A stretch of DNA of 5,959 nucleotides from Thiobacillus sp. (GCA_018780025.1 JADMKH010000066.1:1-5959), one strand, 5' to 3'. Shown: positions 1 through 5,959, numbered from the stretch's first letter. A program made the numbers and translations. Notes: generated from the letters alone by a model not told the origin.

Positions 1-637
1 GCTTGAAGTAGTAGGCCACCATGCAGGCGCGCTCGTAGGGGCCGGGCGGGCAGCGATAGGGCGCGGCCGGTACCGACATGACGAAGACGCCGCCGTCGGG
101 CATGGCCACCAGTTGCTTTCTGAGCAGCCCGGTCTGGGTGCCGGCTTTCCAGGCATGGACAACCTTGCCGTTGGCCTCGGCTTCCTTGTAGCCTTTTACC
201 GTGTCGGTGAGGATTTCGATGCCGGGCGCCAGGACCAGGCGGTCGTAGCCGATGCTGGCGCCGCCTCGGGTTTTGACCACGCGCTTGCTGGCGTCGATGG
301 CCACGACAGCGTCCTTGACCAGCTTGATGCCGCGCCCGGGCAGTTTGTCGTAGCCGTGGGTGATGTCGCTCATGTTGCGCAGGCCGCCGATCACCCAGTT
401 GGAAATCGGGCAGGACACGAATGCGTCGTTCGGCTCGATCAGGGTGACATCGATGTGAGAGCCCCACTGGCGCAGATATTTGGCGCAGGTGGCGCCGCCG
501 AAGCCGGCGCCGACCACGACGACGTGGGCGCGCGCCCTGGAGGCAACGGCAGGCGTGGACTGGGTGGCGCATCCGGACAGCGCAAACGCTGCCCCCGCGC
601 CGGTAATTTTCAGGAAATCGCGACGATTCAGCGTCAT
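1..637 (-). CDS. fccB: Flavocytochrome c sulfide dehydrogenase, flavoprotein subunit (N-terminal 212 residues; cut by window edge)
   Basis: Oxidises sulfide to sulfur or polysulfide in the periplasm and passes electrons to the cytochrome subunit FccA. The visible part opens with a twin-arginine leader, NRRDFLK at residues 4-10, then a hydrophobic stretch ending in LSGC (19-23). An FAD-binding Rossmann motif VVVGAGFGG lies at about 40-48. Cys76 in VSCPISN aligns with the cysteine that covalently holds FAD in the Allochromatium enzyme (Cys42 of the mature chain). Cys196 in YRCPPGPYERA aligns with one half of its redox-active disulfide; the partner cysteine would lie beyond the window. The family is about 400-430 residues, so roughly half is missing. 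The start is set by GAGGAGA seven bases upstream and by the Tat motif. It lies 22 bases downstream of fccA, in the same operon. The related SoxF is an alternative name, but the monohaem partner favours Fcc. Confidence 0.93.
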   Translation of the reverse strand, partial: MTLNRRDFLKITGAGAAFALSGCATQSTPAVASRARAHVVVVGAGFGGATCAKYLRQWGSHIDVTLIEPNDAFVSCPISNWVIGGLRNMSDITHGYDKLPGRGIKLVKDAVVAIDASKRVVKTRGGASIGYDRLVLAPGIEILTDTVKGYKEAEANGKVVHAWKAGTQTGLLRKQLVAMPDGGVFVMSVPAAPYRCPPGPYERACMVAYYFK

Positions 638-659
638 TGTGAGTTCTCCTCGGTTGTTG

Positions 660-962
660 TTATTTGAGGCTCGCGAAGTACGCGCCCATGGCCTCGAATT
701 CGGCGTCGGTGTAGCCGGATGCATGGCGCTTCATGATGGATGCTGCGCGCGCGCCGGATTTGAAGTCTTTCATGGTTTTCACGAAGTCATCTTTTTTCAG
801 GCCGGCCAGACTGGGGATGGTGCCCTGGCTTTTGCCTCCGGGGCCGTGACAGGACATGCAGGTGGATGCGATAACCTGGGTATGGATGTTCGCAGCGCCG
901 GCCATGCACGGGAGGGCGAGGCCGAAAATGCCGGCGAACAACAAGGGGGTCTTCTTGTTCAT
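660..962 (-). CDS. fccA: Monohaem cytochrome c subunit of flavocytochrome c sulfide dehydrogenase
   Basis: Encodes a 100-residue exported class I cytochrome c, the electron-accepting partner of FccB. Residues 1-23 form a Sec signal peptide (MNKK, hydrophobic core, AGA before the likely cleavage site). The haem site is CMSCH at 35-39. Met77 in SIMKRHASGY is the likely distal iron ligand, a segment typical of FccA. Only one CXXCH is present, so this is the short monohaem form rather than the dihaem FccA of Allochromatium. The reading frame is open upstream to about 1070, but the start at 962 is preferred: GGAGG lies five bases before it, the signal peptide begins there, and a promoter candidate falls inside the longer version. 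It is first in the pair and is followed by fccB after 22 bases. Identification as fccA rather than a generic cytochrome c rests partly on that neighbour. Confidence 0.9.
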   Translation of the reverse strand: MNKKTPLLFAGIFGLALPCMAGAANIHTQVIASTCMSCHGPGGKSQGTIPSLAGLKKDDFVKTMKDFKSGARAASIMKRHASGYTDAEFEAMGAYFASLK

Positions 963-967
963 GGACA

Positions 968-972
968 CCTCC
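968..972 (-). promoter_or_regulatory. Ribosome binding site of fccA
   Basis: GGAGG on the minus strand, five bases before the ATG at 962. It decides the start: the in-frame upstream candidates lack such a site and would put a charged tail in front of the signal peptide. Confidence 0.7.
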
Positions 973-1029
973 GGAGAAATGAGCGACAGCGACATGCGCG
1001 CCATAAACCTTGATTTCGGGTCCATGGAG

Positions 1030-1045
1030 ATTGCACGTCTGCAAT
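1030..1045. repeat. Perfect inverted repeat at the predicted fccAB transcription start
   Basis: ATTGCA-CGTC-TGCAAT: six-base arms with a four-base centre. If the -10 box at 1047-1052 is real, this repeat covers about -6 to +10 of the fcc transcript, a classic position for a repressor operator. It could alternatively fold as a small hairpin at the 5' end of the mRNA. The binding protein is unknown. Confidence 0.55.
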
Positions 1046-1046
1046 G

Positions 1047-1077
1047 CTTATGCTGGCGCAGCCAGCCCATCTGTCAA
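1047..1077 (-). promoter_or_regulatory. Candidate sigma-70 promoter for fccAB
   Basis: On the minus strand a perfect TTGACA (1077 to 1072) is followed after 19 bases by CATAAG (1052 to 1047), which matches four of six -10 positions. The predicted start near 1040 gives an untranslated leader of about 78 bases before fccA. The long spacer and weak -10 suggest a promoter that needs an activator or is tightly regulated. Two inverted repeats lie in and just downstream of it. Confidence 0.45.
1052..1066. repeat. Perfect inverted repeat inside the fccAB promoter spacer
   Basis: GCTGGC-GCA-GCCAGC: six-base arms around three bases, lying between the proposed -35 and -10 boxes and touching the first base of the -10. 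A protein bound here would directly affect polymerase, so this is a candidate operator. A short GC-rich repeat like this can occur by chance in a high-G+C genome. Confidence 0.45.
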
Positions 1078-1340
1078 CAAGAGGATGCTTATATAGCGCG
1101 GTTCTTCAACGCGCCGAGCGGATGTTCTTAATCGGGTTCAGCATTCGCGGGTTGGGGTGAAAGGCTGGTCGAAGGCAATTGCGGTATCGGTTGCAAGGTG
1201 GATGGCATTGGGGCGATGCCGCTCGGGTGTGATTTAATCCGGTCATGCCCCGTAACGAGGTCGGGAAAACCCTGAGGGCAGCCCAGGATGGAACCGTTTA
1301 ACGGGATCAGTTTCGTTCAGGAAGCGATGCAACTTGCCGA

Positions 1341-1370
1341 TTGACAGACTGGCATCCTGTGTTTTCAGAT
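1341..1370 (+). promoter_or_regulatory. Weak candidate promoter facing the kinase gene
   Basis: A perfect TTGACA at 1341-1346 is followed after 18 bases by TCAGAT (1365-1370), a poor -10 with three matches. The start would be near 1377, giving a leader of about 170 bases. A second possible -10, TAGAAT at 1515-1520 (five of six matches), sits much closer to the gene but has no -35 at a normal distance. Neither is strong. Confidence 0.22.
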
Positions 1371-1425
1371 TACCATCATCAGCCGGGACCGGGCCGGCTG
1401 CATCATGATCATGCGCAAAGGGTTT

Positions 1426-1443
1426 CCGCAAGTCGGATTGCGG
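1426..1443. repeat. Hairpin-forming inverted repeat upstream of the kinase
   Basis: CCGCAA-GTCGGA-TTGCGG: a perfect six-base stem with a six-base loop. It overlaps a second possible stem, GGCCC (1443-1447) with GGGCC (1457-1461), so the two could be mutually exclusive. No T-run follows, so it is not a simple intrinsic terminator. Confidence 0.4.
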
Positions 1444-1547
1444 GCCCTCTGCAGCGGGGCCGGACGATGGGCTTGTGTATCAGGAATTCAAAACAGGATG
1501 CGTTGCGCCTCCGATAGAATTCGGTAAGCAGAGGACATGTCTGGCAA

Positions 1548-3716
1548 ATGGAATTGCAAAACCAGTTTACCGACCCTGACGGAATCAACGCCAAAATGGA
1601 GCGAACGCCAGCTGTTGCCTGGCTGACCCTGCTGATTACGCTTACGCTGACTGCGTTGGCTTGGCATCTGGTGAACAAGGGGGTGGAGGCCACCGCCCAG
1701 GCGGATTTCATCAGTTATGTCGAGCGGACGCATGATGCCGTTCAACAACGCATGCTGGCTTACGAGCAGGTGTTGCGCGGTGGCATTGCCTTGTTCAACG
1801 CATCCGATAAGGTCACCCGTCATGATTGGCACGAGTATGTCGGTAGCCTGAATATCGATAAAAACTTTCCTGGCATCCAGGGGATTGGTTTTTCCCGGCG
1901 GATTCCAGCCAGTGAATTGGAACGTCACATTCAGGCTATTCGGGCTGAAGGTTTTCCCGAATTCACCGTCAAGCCGGCCGGGCTCCGGGATGAGTACACG
2001 CCCATTGTTTATCTTGAGCCATTCGATGTGCGCAACCAGCGTGCCTTCGGCTTTGACATGTTCTCGGAGCCAACCCGCCATGCGGCGATGGTGCAGGCAC
2101 GCGATACAGGGAATCCAGCGACCTCCGGCAAGGTCATTCTCAAACAGGAAACGTCGACCGATGTGCAGTCCGGTTTCCTGATGTACCTCCCGCTCTATGC
2201 CAAAGGCGCTGCGCTCGATAGCGTGGCCCAGCGCAAAAAGGCTTTAATTGGCTATGTATACAGCCCCTTCCGGATGAAGGATCTGATGCGCGGCATTCTG
2301 GGGCAGGAAGGGCGGGACTCTGAAATCGACCTGGAAATTTATGACGGCGATGAAGTTTCGGATGGCACCTTGATGTATGACAACGATGGCGTAATCCATG
2401 GGAGAAATACAGACAAGCTCAGATTGTTCAGCAATGTGGGCAAGATCGACATGCAGGGGCATGGGTGGACCCTGGCCATCACCTCCACACCGGCCTTTGA
2501 GGCCCGGATTGACCGCGCCAAGCCCACGATTGTTGCCTTGGCTGGCATCGTTATCAGCTTTTTGTTTTTTGCAGTGGCGTGGTCGCTGGCAACCCACCGT
2601 TCACGCGCACTGGCACTGGCCAGGCAAATGACGGATGCATTTCGGCGCAGCGAGGAGCGTTTCGAACTGGCCATAAGCGGGGCCAACGATGGCTTGTGGG
2701 ACTGGGACCTTCAGACCCATGCCGTTTATTTTTCACCGCGCTGGAAAGCCATGCTCGGTTATACCGAGGATGAGGTAGGCGACACGATCGAGGAGTGGAA
2801 TAAACACATACACCCGGATGACCTGGATCGCGTGAAAGCTGAAATCAAGGCCTATCTTGATGGGCACAAGGCGCAATACCAGAGTGAGTACCGTGTGCGC
2901 CACAAAGACGGGCATGCTGTCTGGATACTGGACCGGGGTATCGCTCAGCGCGATGCCATGGGCAAACCTTACCGGATGGTTGGGATTTACACCGATATCA
3001 GCAAGCAAAAACAGATGGATCGCCTGAAAAGCGAGTTTGTGTCCACGGTCAGTCATGAACTGAGAACCCCCTTGACCTCAATACGCGGTTCGCTGGGTCT
3101 GATTGCGGGTGGCGTGGCAGGCGAGTTGCCTGCTCAGGCCAAAGGGCTGGTTGATATCGCGTACGGCAATACAGAGCGGTTACTGACGCTGATCAACGAC
3201 ATACTCGATATCGAGAAAATCGAGTCTGGCAAGCTGAACTTCGATCTCAAGCCCCAGGCATTGATGCCGCTTGTCGAGCAGGTTGTTGCGGCCAACAGCG
3301 GTTATGCCGAGCGTCACCATGTGACGTTCACGCTTGTCGAGGGTGTGCCCGGCGTGAGGGTCAATGTGGATGGCGAGCGGCTGATGCAGGTCATGTCCAA
3401 CCTGTTGTCCAACGCGGCCAAGTTTTCCCATCCCGGCGGAAAAGTTGACGTGACGGTCGCCCTGGAAAATGAACGGGTGCGTGTTGCGGTCACCGACCGC
3501 GGTGTGGGCGTGCCGGAAGATTTTTACGGAATCATTTTCGACAAATTCACCCAGGCAGACTCCTCGGATACCCGCCATAAAGGGGGGACGGGACTCGGCC
3601 TGAATATCACCCAATCCATTATCGGGATGATGCAGGGTGAGATTGGCTTTGACAGCGCACTGGGAGTGGGCTCGACGTTCTACTTCACCTTGCCGGCGTG
3701 GCGCGAAGCTGATTGA
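1548..3716 (+). CDS. Membrane sensor histidine kinase with CHASE and PAS domains (orphan)
   Basis: A 722-residue inner-membrane sensor that should autophosphorylate and pass phosphate to an unidentified response regulator. Domain order: TM1 at about 23-43; a periplasmic CHASE-type domain at about 75-290 (AFGFDMFSEPTRHAAM near 166-181 is typical); TM2 at about 327-348; a PAS domain of the PAS_3 kind at 371-487 (NDGLWDWD, HPDD, YRVRHKDGH); HisKA with phospho-acceptor His503 in FVSTVSHELRTPLTSI; and HATPase with N-box N618LLSN622AAKF, G1 D650RGVG, F-box IFDKFTQ and G2 GGTGLGL at 679-685. All catalytic motifs are intact. There is no receiver or Hpt domain, and the protein stops right after the ATPase fold. 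GAGGA lies 12 bases before the chosen ATG, rather far; ATG at 1596 (residue 17) would keep TM1 and is a fair alternative. The 5' half is poorer in G+C than the neighbouring genes. Ligand and target are unknown. Confidence 0.92.
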   Translation: MELQNQFTDPDGINAKMERTPAVAWLTLLITLTLTALAWHLVNKGVEATAQADFISYVERTHDAVQQRMLAYEQVLRGGIALFNASDKVTRHDWHEYVGSLNIDKNFPGIQGIGFSRRIPASELERHIQAIRAEGFPEFTVKPAGLRDEYTPIVYLEPFDVRNQRAFGFDMFSEPTRHAAMVQARDTGNPATSGKVILKQETSTDVQSGFLMYLPLYAKGAALDSVAQRKKALIGYVYSPFRMKDLMRGILGQEGRDSEIDLEIYDGDEVSDGTLMYDNDGVIHGRNTDKLRLFSNVGKIDMQGHGWTLAITSTPAFEARIDRAKPTIVALAGIVISFLFFAVAWSLATHRSRALALARQMTDAFRRSEERFELAISGANDGLWDWDLQTHAVYFSPRWKAMLGYTEDEVGDTIEEWNKHIHPDDLDRVKAEIKAYLDGHKAQYQSEYRVRHKDGHAVWILDRGIAQRDAMGKPYRMVGIYTDISKQKQMDRLKSEFVSTVSHELRTPLTSIRGSLGLIAGGVAGELPAQAKGLVDIAYGNTERLLTLINDILDIEKIESGKLNFDLKPQALMPLVEQVVAANSGYAERHHVTFTLVEGVPGVRVNVDGERLMQVMSNLLSNAAKFSHPGGKVDVTVALENERVRVAVTDRGVGVPEDFYGIIFDKFTQADSSDTRHKGGTGLGLNITQSIIGMMQGEIGFDSALGVGSTFYFTLPAWREAD

Positions 3717-3722
3717 AACTGA

Positions 3723-3761
3723 CGGCATCAGAGGTTTGCCTTTGAGCCGGCGTCGTATTTT
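3723..3761 (+). terminator. Stem-loop between convergent kinase and hemH genes, candidate terminator
   Basis: Starting seven bases after the kinase stop, CGGC-A-TCAGAGG pairs with CCTTTGA-GCCG around the tetraloop TTTG: eleven pairs, one G-T wobble and one bulged A. It is followed by GCGTCGTATTTT, so the T-run is displaced and short. Position between converging genes and stem quality support a terminator, perhaps acting both ways; on the minus strand it is followed by TCAGTTTC. A weaker stem, CGGCT/AGCCG at 3782-3798, overlaps the hemH stop codon. Confidence 0.5.
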
Positions 3762-3791
3762 CCAGGATCAAGCGTGTCGGGCGGCTCGTTG

Positions 3792-4895
3792 TCAGCCGTG
3801 TGCACCCATCGAGCGCGCGCGGTTTTTGGTGAGCTGCCGGGCTTGTTCGGCGGCGTCGCGGTCCAGGGTGTCGCTGACCCAGCCGCCCAGATTTTCCAGT
3901 GCGATCTGGCCCAGTGCATCGATCCACTGCGGGTGTTCGTTGAGTGCGGGGATGTAGTTGAATTCCTTGCCGCCGGCAGCGAGAAAACTGGCGCGGCCTT
4001 CCATTGCCAGTTCTTCCAGCGTTTCCAGGCAGTCGGCCACAAAACCGGGTGCGACTACATCCACCCGCTTCACGCCTTCGCGGCCGAGTGCTTCCAGCGT
4101 TTTGTCGGTGTAGGGCTGCAGCCACTCGGCGCGGCCGAAGCGCGACTGGAAGGTGAGGCGGAACTGCTTGGGTTCCAGCCCAAGCGCTTCCGTCAATAGA
4201 CGGCCGGTTTTCTGGCATTCGCAGTGGTAGGGATCGCCTTTGTCGAGGGTGTAGCGCGGCACGCCGTGAAAGCTCATCACGAGCAGGTCGGGGCGGCCGT
4301 GCATTTGCCAGTAATTGCGGATGTTGGCGGCCAGCGCCTGAATGTAGGCGGGGTGGTCGTGGTAATGCCTGAGCGTGCGTACCGCCGGTTGATTGCGGCT
4401 GCGCTGGAGCCAGGAAAACACGGCGTCAAACGCAGTGGCGGTGCTGGAGGCTGCATATTGCGGGTAGGCCGGCAGGACCAGAATACGGTCGCAGCCCGCG
4501 GCCTTCATGCGCGCCAGCGTGTCGGGCACCGACGGGTCGCCGTAACGCATGGCGTATTCGACCATGAAGGGGGTGGCGATTTTTTCGCCCAGCCAGCCTT
4601 TCAGGAGCTTGGCCTGCTTTTCGGTGTGGACCTTGAGTGGCGAGCCCTCAGCCGTCCAGATCGCAGCGTACTTCGCAGCCGATTTTTTGGGCCGGGTGTT
4701 GAGGATGATGCCGTTGAGAATCAGCCACCACAAAGCACGCGGAATTTCCACCACGCGCGGATCGGATAGAAACTCTTTCAGATAAGGCCGGAGCGCTTGC
4801 GCCGTTGGCGCCTCGGGGGTGCCGAGGTTGACCAGCAGAATGCCGGTACGGGCGGGCTGACCGTGGGTGTGGTCGGGTTCTTTGAGATAGCTCAT
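3792..4895 (-). CDS. hemH: Ferrochelatase (protohaem ferro-lyase)
   Basis: Catalyses the last step of haem synthesis, inserting Fe2+ into protoporphyrin IX, in the cytoplasm or at the inner membrane face. The 367-residue product is full length for the family. Landmarks: TGILLVNLGTPEAP at 17-30, the SPL segment at 85-87, LPAYPQYAASSTA at 141-153, catalytic His210 in MSFHGVP, QSRFG at 250-254, and the acidic active-site segment GFVADCLETLEE at 284-295 with Glu291. Cysteines 225 and 227 in YHCECQ are noted, but I do not claim an iron-sulfur cluster. It starts 15 bases after hrcA on the same strand. The only ribosome-site candidate, AGGA, overlaps the hrcA stop and lies 13 bases away, so translation may depend on coupling to hrcA. 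An in-frame stop just upstream rules out a longer protein. Its product supplies haem for cytochromes such as FccA. Confidence 0.97.
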   Translation of the reverse strand: MSYLKEPDHTHGQPARTGILLVNLGTPEAPTAQALRPYLKEFLSDPRVVEIPRALWWLILNGIILNTRPKKSAAKYAAIWTAEGSPLKVHTEKQAKLLKGWLGEKIATPFMVEYAMRYGDPSVPDTLARMKAAGCDRILVLPAYPQYAASSTATAFDAVFSWLQRSRNQPAVRTLRHYHDHPAYIQALAANIRNYWQMHGRPDLLVMSFHGVPRYTLDKGDPYHCECQKTGRLLTEALGLEPKQFRLTFQSRFGRAEWLQPYTDKTLEALGREGVKRVDVVAPGFVADCLETLEELAMEGRASFLAAGGKEFNYIPALNEHPQWIDALGQIALENLGGWVSDTLDRDAAEQARQLTKNRARSMGAHG

Positions 4896-4910
4896 TGCGT
4901 GTTACGCGTC

Positions 4911-5927
4911 CTAGTGGTGGGAGAGTGCGCTCGATAATAATTTGGCGGTGATGTCGACAATCGGCACCACACGTTCGTAGGCCATGCGGGTGGGGCCGAC
5001 AACGCCGAGGGTGCCGACGACCTGGCCGTCGACCGAATACGGCGCGGTCACCAGGCTGCATTCGTCGAGCGCCATCAGTTCGGAATCGCCGCCGATAAAA
5101 ATCTGCACCCCTGCGGCAGTGCGCGACTGGTCGAGCAGCTGCATCAGGCCGGTTTTCTGCTCGAAAGCGTCGAACAGGCGGCGCAGTTTGCTCATGTTGC
5201 TGGAGAGTTCTTCCACGTCGAGCAGCTTGCGGCTGCCTGAAACCACCACGTTGTCCTGGCTTGCATCGTGTGCCTGCGAGCCTGCATCCACCGCGGCGGC
5301 CATCAGGCGGGTGATGTCGTCGCGAACACAGCCCAGTTCGTCGCGCAGCTTGTTGCGGACCTGGTCGAAGCTGTGGCCGGTAAAGTGCTGGTTGAAGTAG
5401 TTGGCCGCCTCGGTCAATTTGGAGGGGCTGTAGGGTTTGTCGGTGAGGATGACGCGGTTTTCCACCTCGCCTTCCATGGTTACGATGATGAGCAGGATGC
5501 GCTTTTCCGACAGGCTGATAAATTCAACCTGGCGAAACGCCGGACTGCGACGCGGGGTCATCACCAGCCCGGCAAACTGGCTGAGATCGGACAAAAGGGT
5601 GGACGCTGCAGTCATCAGCCGCTGCGGGTCGGAGGGTGTCAGGCTGAGTTCGAGCTTGCTGACTTCGACCTGCGCCAGCGGTCGCACAGTCAGCAGCGTG
5701 TCGACAAAAATCCGGTAGCCGCGCGGTGTCGGGACGCGCCCCGACGAGGTGTGCGGGCTGGAGACAAAGCCCATACTCTCCAGGTCGGCCATGATGTTGC
5801 GGATGGTGGCCGGCGACAGGTCCAGTCCGGCATATTGCGACAAGGTACGTGACCCCACCGGCTCGCCACCGGCGATATATCGTTCAACCAGGGTTTTCAG
5901 CAGGATGCGCGCGCGGTCATTGAGCAT
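4911..5927 (-). CDS. hrcA: Heat-inducible transcription repressor HrcA
   Basis: A 338-residue dimeric repressor that binds CIRCE operators (TTAGCACTC-N9-GAGTGCTAA) upstream of chaperone genes such as groESL and dnaK, and is kept active by GroEL. The N-terminal winged helix occupies about residues 1-75, with LSPATIRNIMADLESMG at 37-53 and the wing SSGRVPTPRGYRIFVD at 61-76. The HrcA-specific domain follows, ending in the family's conserved tail VVGTLGVVGPTRMAYERVVPIVD at about 303-325. Length and N-terminus (MLNDRARILLKTLVERYI) match family members, supporting the ATG at 5927. No Shine-Dalgarno sequence precedes it: the bases just before ATG are CCCCC. No CIRCE site lies in the window, though only 32 bases upstream are visible. 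It is followed by hemH after 15 bases, so HrcA-linked signals may also set ferrochelatase expression. Confidence 0.97.
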   Translation of the reverse strand: MLNDRARILLKTLVERYIAGGEPVGSRTLSQYAGLDLSPATIRNIMADLESMGFVSSPHTSSGRVPTPRGYRIFVDTLLTVRPLAQVEVSKLELSLTPSDPQRLMTAASTLLSDLSQFAGLVMTPRRSPAFRQVEFISLSEKRILLIIVTMEGEVENRVILTDKPYSPSKLTEAANYFNQHFTGHSFDQVRNKLRDELGCVRDDITRLMAAAVDAGSQAHDASQDNVVVSGSRKLLDVEELSSNMSKLRRLFDAFEQKTGLMQLLDQSRTAAGVQIFIGGDSELMALDECSLVTAPYSVDGQVVGTLGVVGPTRMAYERVVPIVDITAKLLSSALSHH

Positions 5928-5933
5928 GGGGGA

Positions 5934-5939
5934 ATTATA
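5934..5939 (-). promoter_or_regulatory. TATAAT -10 box immediately upstream of hrcA
   Basis: A consensus TATAAT on the minus strand ends six bases before the hrcA ATG. With normal geometry, transcription would begin at the A of the start codon. The -35 position falls at or just past the right edge of the window, so the promoter cannot be confirmed. Confidence 0.45.
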
Positions 5940-5959
5940 TTGGGCTGAAGGCGGGAGGG

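Larger units (their letters stand above)
963..1547. other. Divergent intergenic region without a convincing gene
   Basis: These 585 bases separate fccA (leftward) from the kinase (rightward). No reading frame here has a good start, ribosome site and recognisable product. The left third holds the fccAB promoter candidate and two perfect inverted repeats. The middle holds smaller symmetrical elements: GCAATTGC at 1175-1182, GGCAT/ATGCC at 1204-1220, and CCGTT-T-AACGG at 1294-1304. The right part holds a TTGACA box at 1341, the palindrome CATGATCATG at 1404-1413, and GC-rich stems at 1426-1461. The region is longer than two promoters need, so an unrecognised small RNA or a decayed gene cannot be excluded; I see no positive evidence for either. 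Confidence 0.6.

Noticed and set aside
113..667. Long open frames opposite fccB, the kinase (3180-3728), hemH (4224-4769) and hrcA (5268-5852)
   Set aside because: They are mirror frames of well-supported genes in G+C-rich DNA, with repetitive low-complexity products and no family motifs.
963..1070. N-terminal extension of fccA to 1070
   Set aside because: It would place about 36 polar residues before a clear Sec signal peptide and run through the promoter candidate; GGAGG supports the start at 962.
1245..1301. Plus-strand ATG mini-frame of 18 codons (MPRNEVGK...)
   Set aside because: Too short, no Shine-Dalgarno sequence, and no known leader-peptide feature.
1243..1431. Minus-strand open frame of 62 codons in the intergenic region
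   Set aside because: It begins with TTG rather than ATG, has no clear ribosome site, and its product resembles nothing I know.
1537..1626. Alternative ATG at 1537 in another frame, just after GAGGA, giving 29 codons overlapping the kinase start
   Set aside because: The ribosome site would be one base from the ATG, too close to work, and the peptide has no recognisable feature; GAGGA more likely serves 1548.
4922..4931. GAGTGCGCTC resembling a CIRCE half-site
   Set aside because: It lies in the 3' end of the hrcA coding region, the TTAGCACTC partner at nine bases is missing, and no promoter is nearby.
5922..5950. Possible heat-shock sigma-32 promoter (CCCCAT with CTTCAG upstream)
   Set aside because: The -10 would overlap the hrcA start codon and the -35 match is poor.

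Overview
The window looks like ordinary chromosome from a sulfur-oxidising, haem-rich betaproteobacterium, probably a Thiobacillus/Sulfuricella-like member of the Nitrosomonadales. This rests on a flavocytochrome c sulfide dehydrogenase gene pair, on hrcA directly followed by hemH (an arrangement I know from Betaproteobacteria), and on high G+C in the housekeeping genes. The genus is inference; no rRNA or other marker is present.

Layout. (1) Positions 1-962, minus strand: fccA (monohaem cytochrome subunit) then fccB (flavoprotein subunit, cut by the left edge). Both are exported and together oxidise sulfide, passing electrons through FAD and a disulfide to haem c. (2) Positions 963-1547: a 585-base divergent intergenic region with no convincing gene. 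It carries a candidate fcc promoter overlaid by two perfect inverted repeats, a second TTGACA box facing the kinase, and several smaller hairpins. (3) Positions 1548-3716, plus strand: a membrane sensor histidine kinase with CHASE, PAS, HisKA and HATPase domains and no response regulator in view. (4) Positions 3717-3791: a short convergent gap with a good stem-loop. (5) Positions 3792-5927, minus strand: hrcA followed 15 bases later by hemH (ferrochelatase), probably one transcript.

How the genes fit together. FccAB is a periplasmic sulfide-oxidising enzyme whose cytochrome needs haem; HemH makes haem; HrcA is the heat-shock repressor sharing hemH's transcript. The kinase is divergent from fccAB and could sense a periplasmic signal, but a regulatory link to sulfide oxidation is only a guess from position.

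I see no mobile element, CRISPR array, RNA gene or clearly new system. The points most worth checking are the operator-like palindromes at the fcc promoter, a TATAAT box placed so that hrcA mRNA might be leaderless, the orphan CHASE-PAS kinase with lower G+C than its neighbours, and an FccB leader with both a twin-arginine motif and a lipobox-like LSGC.
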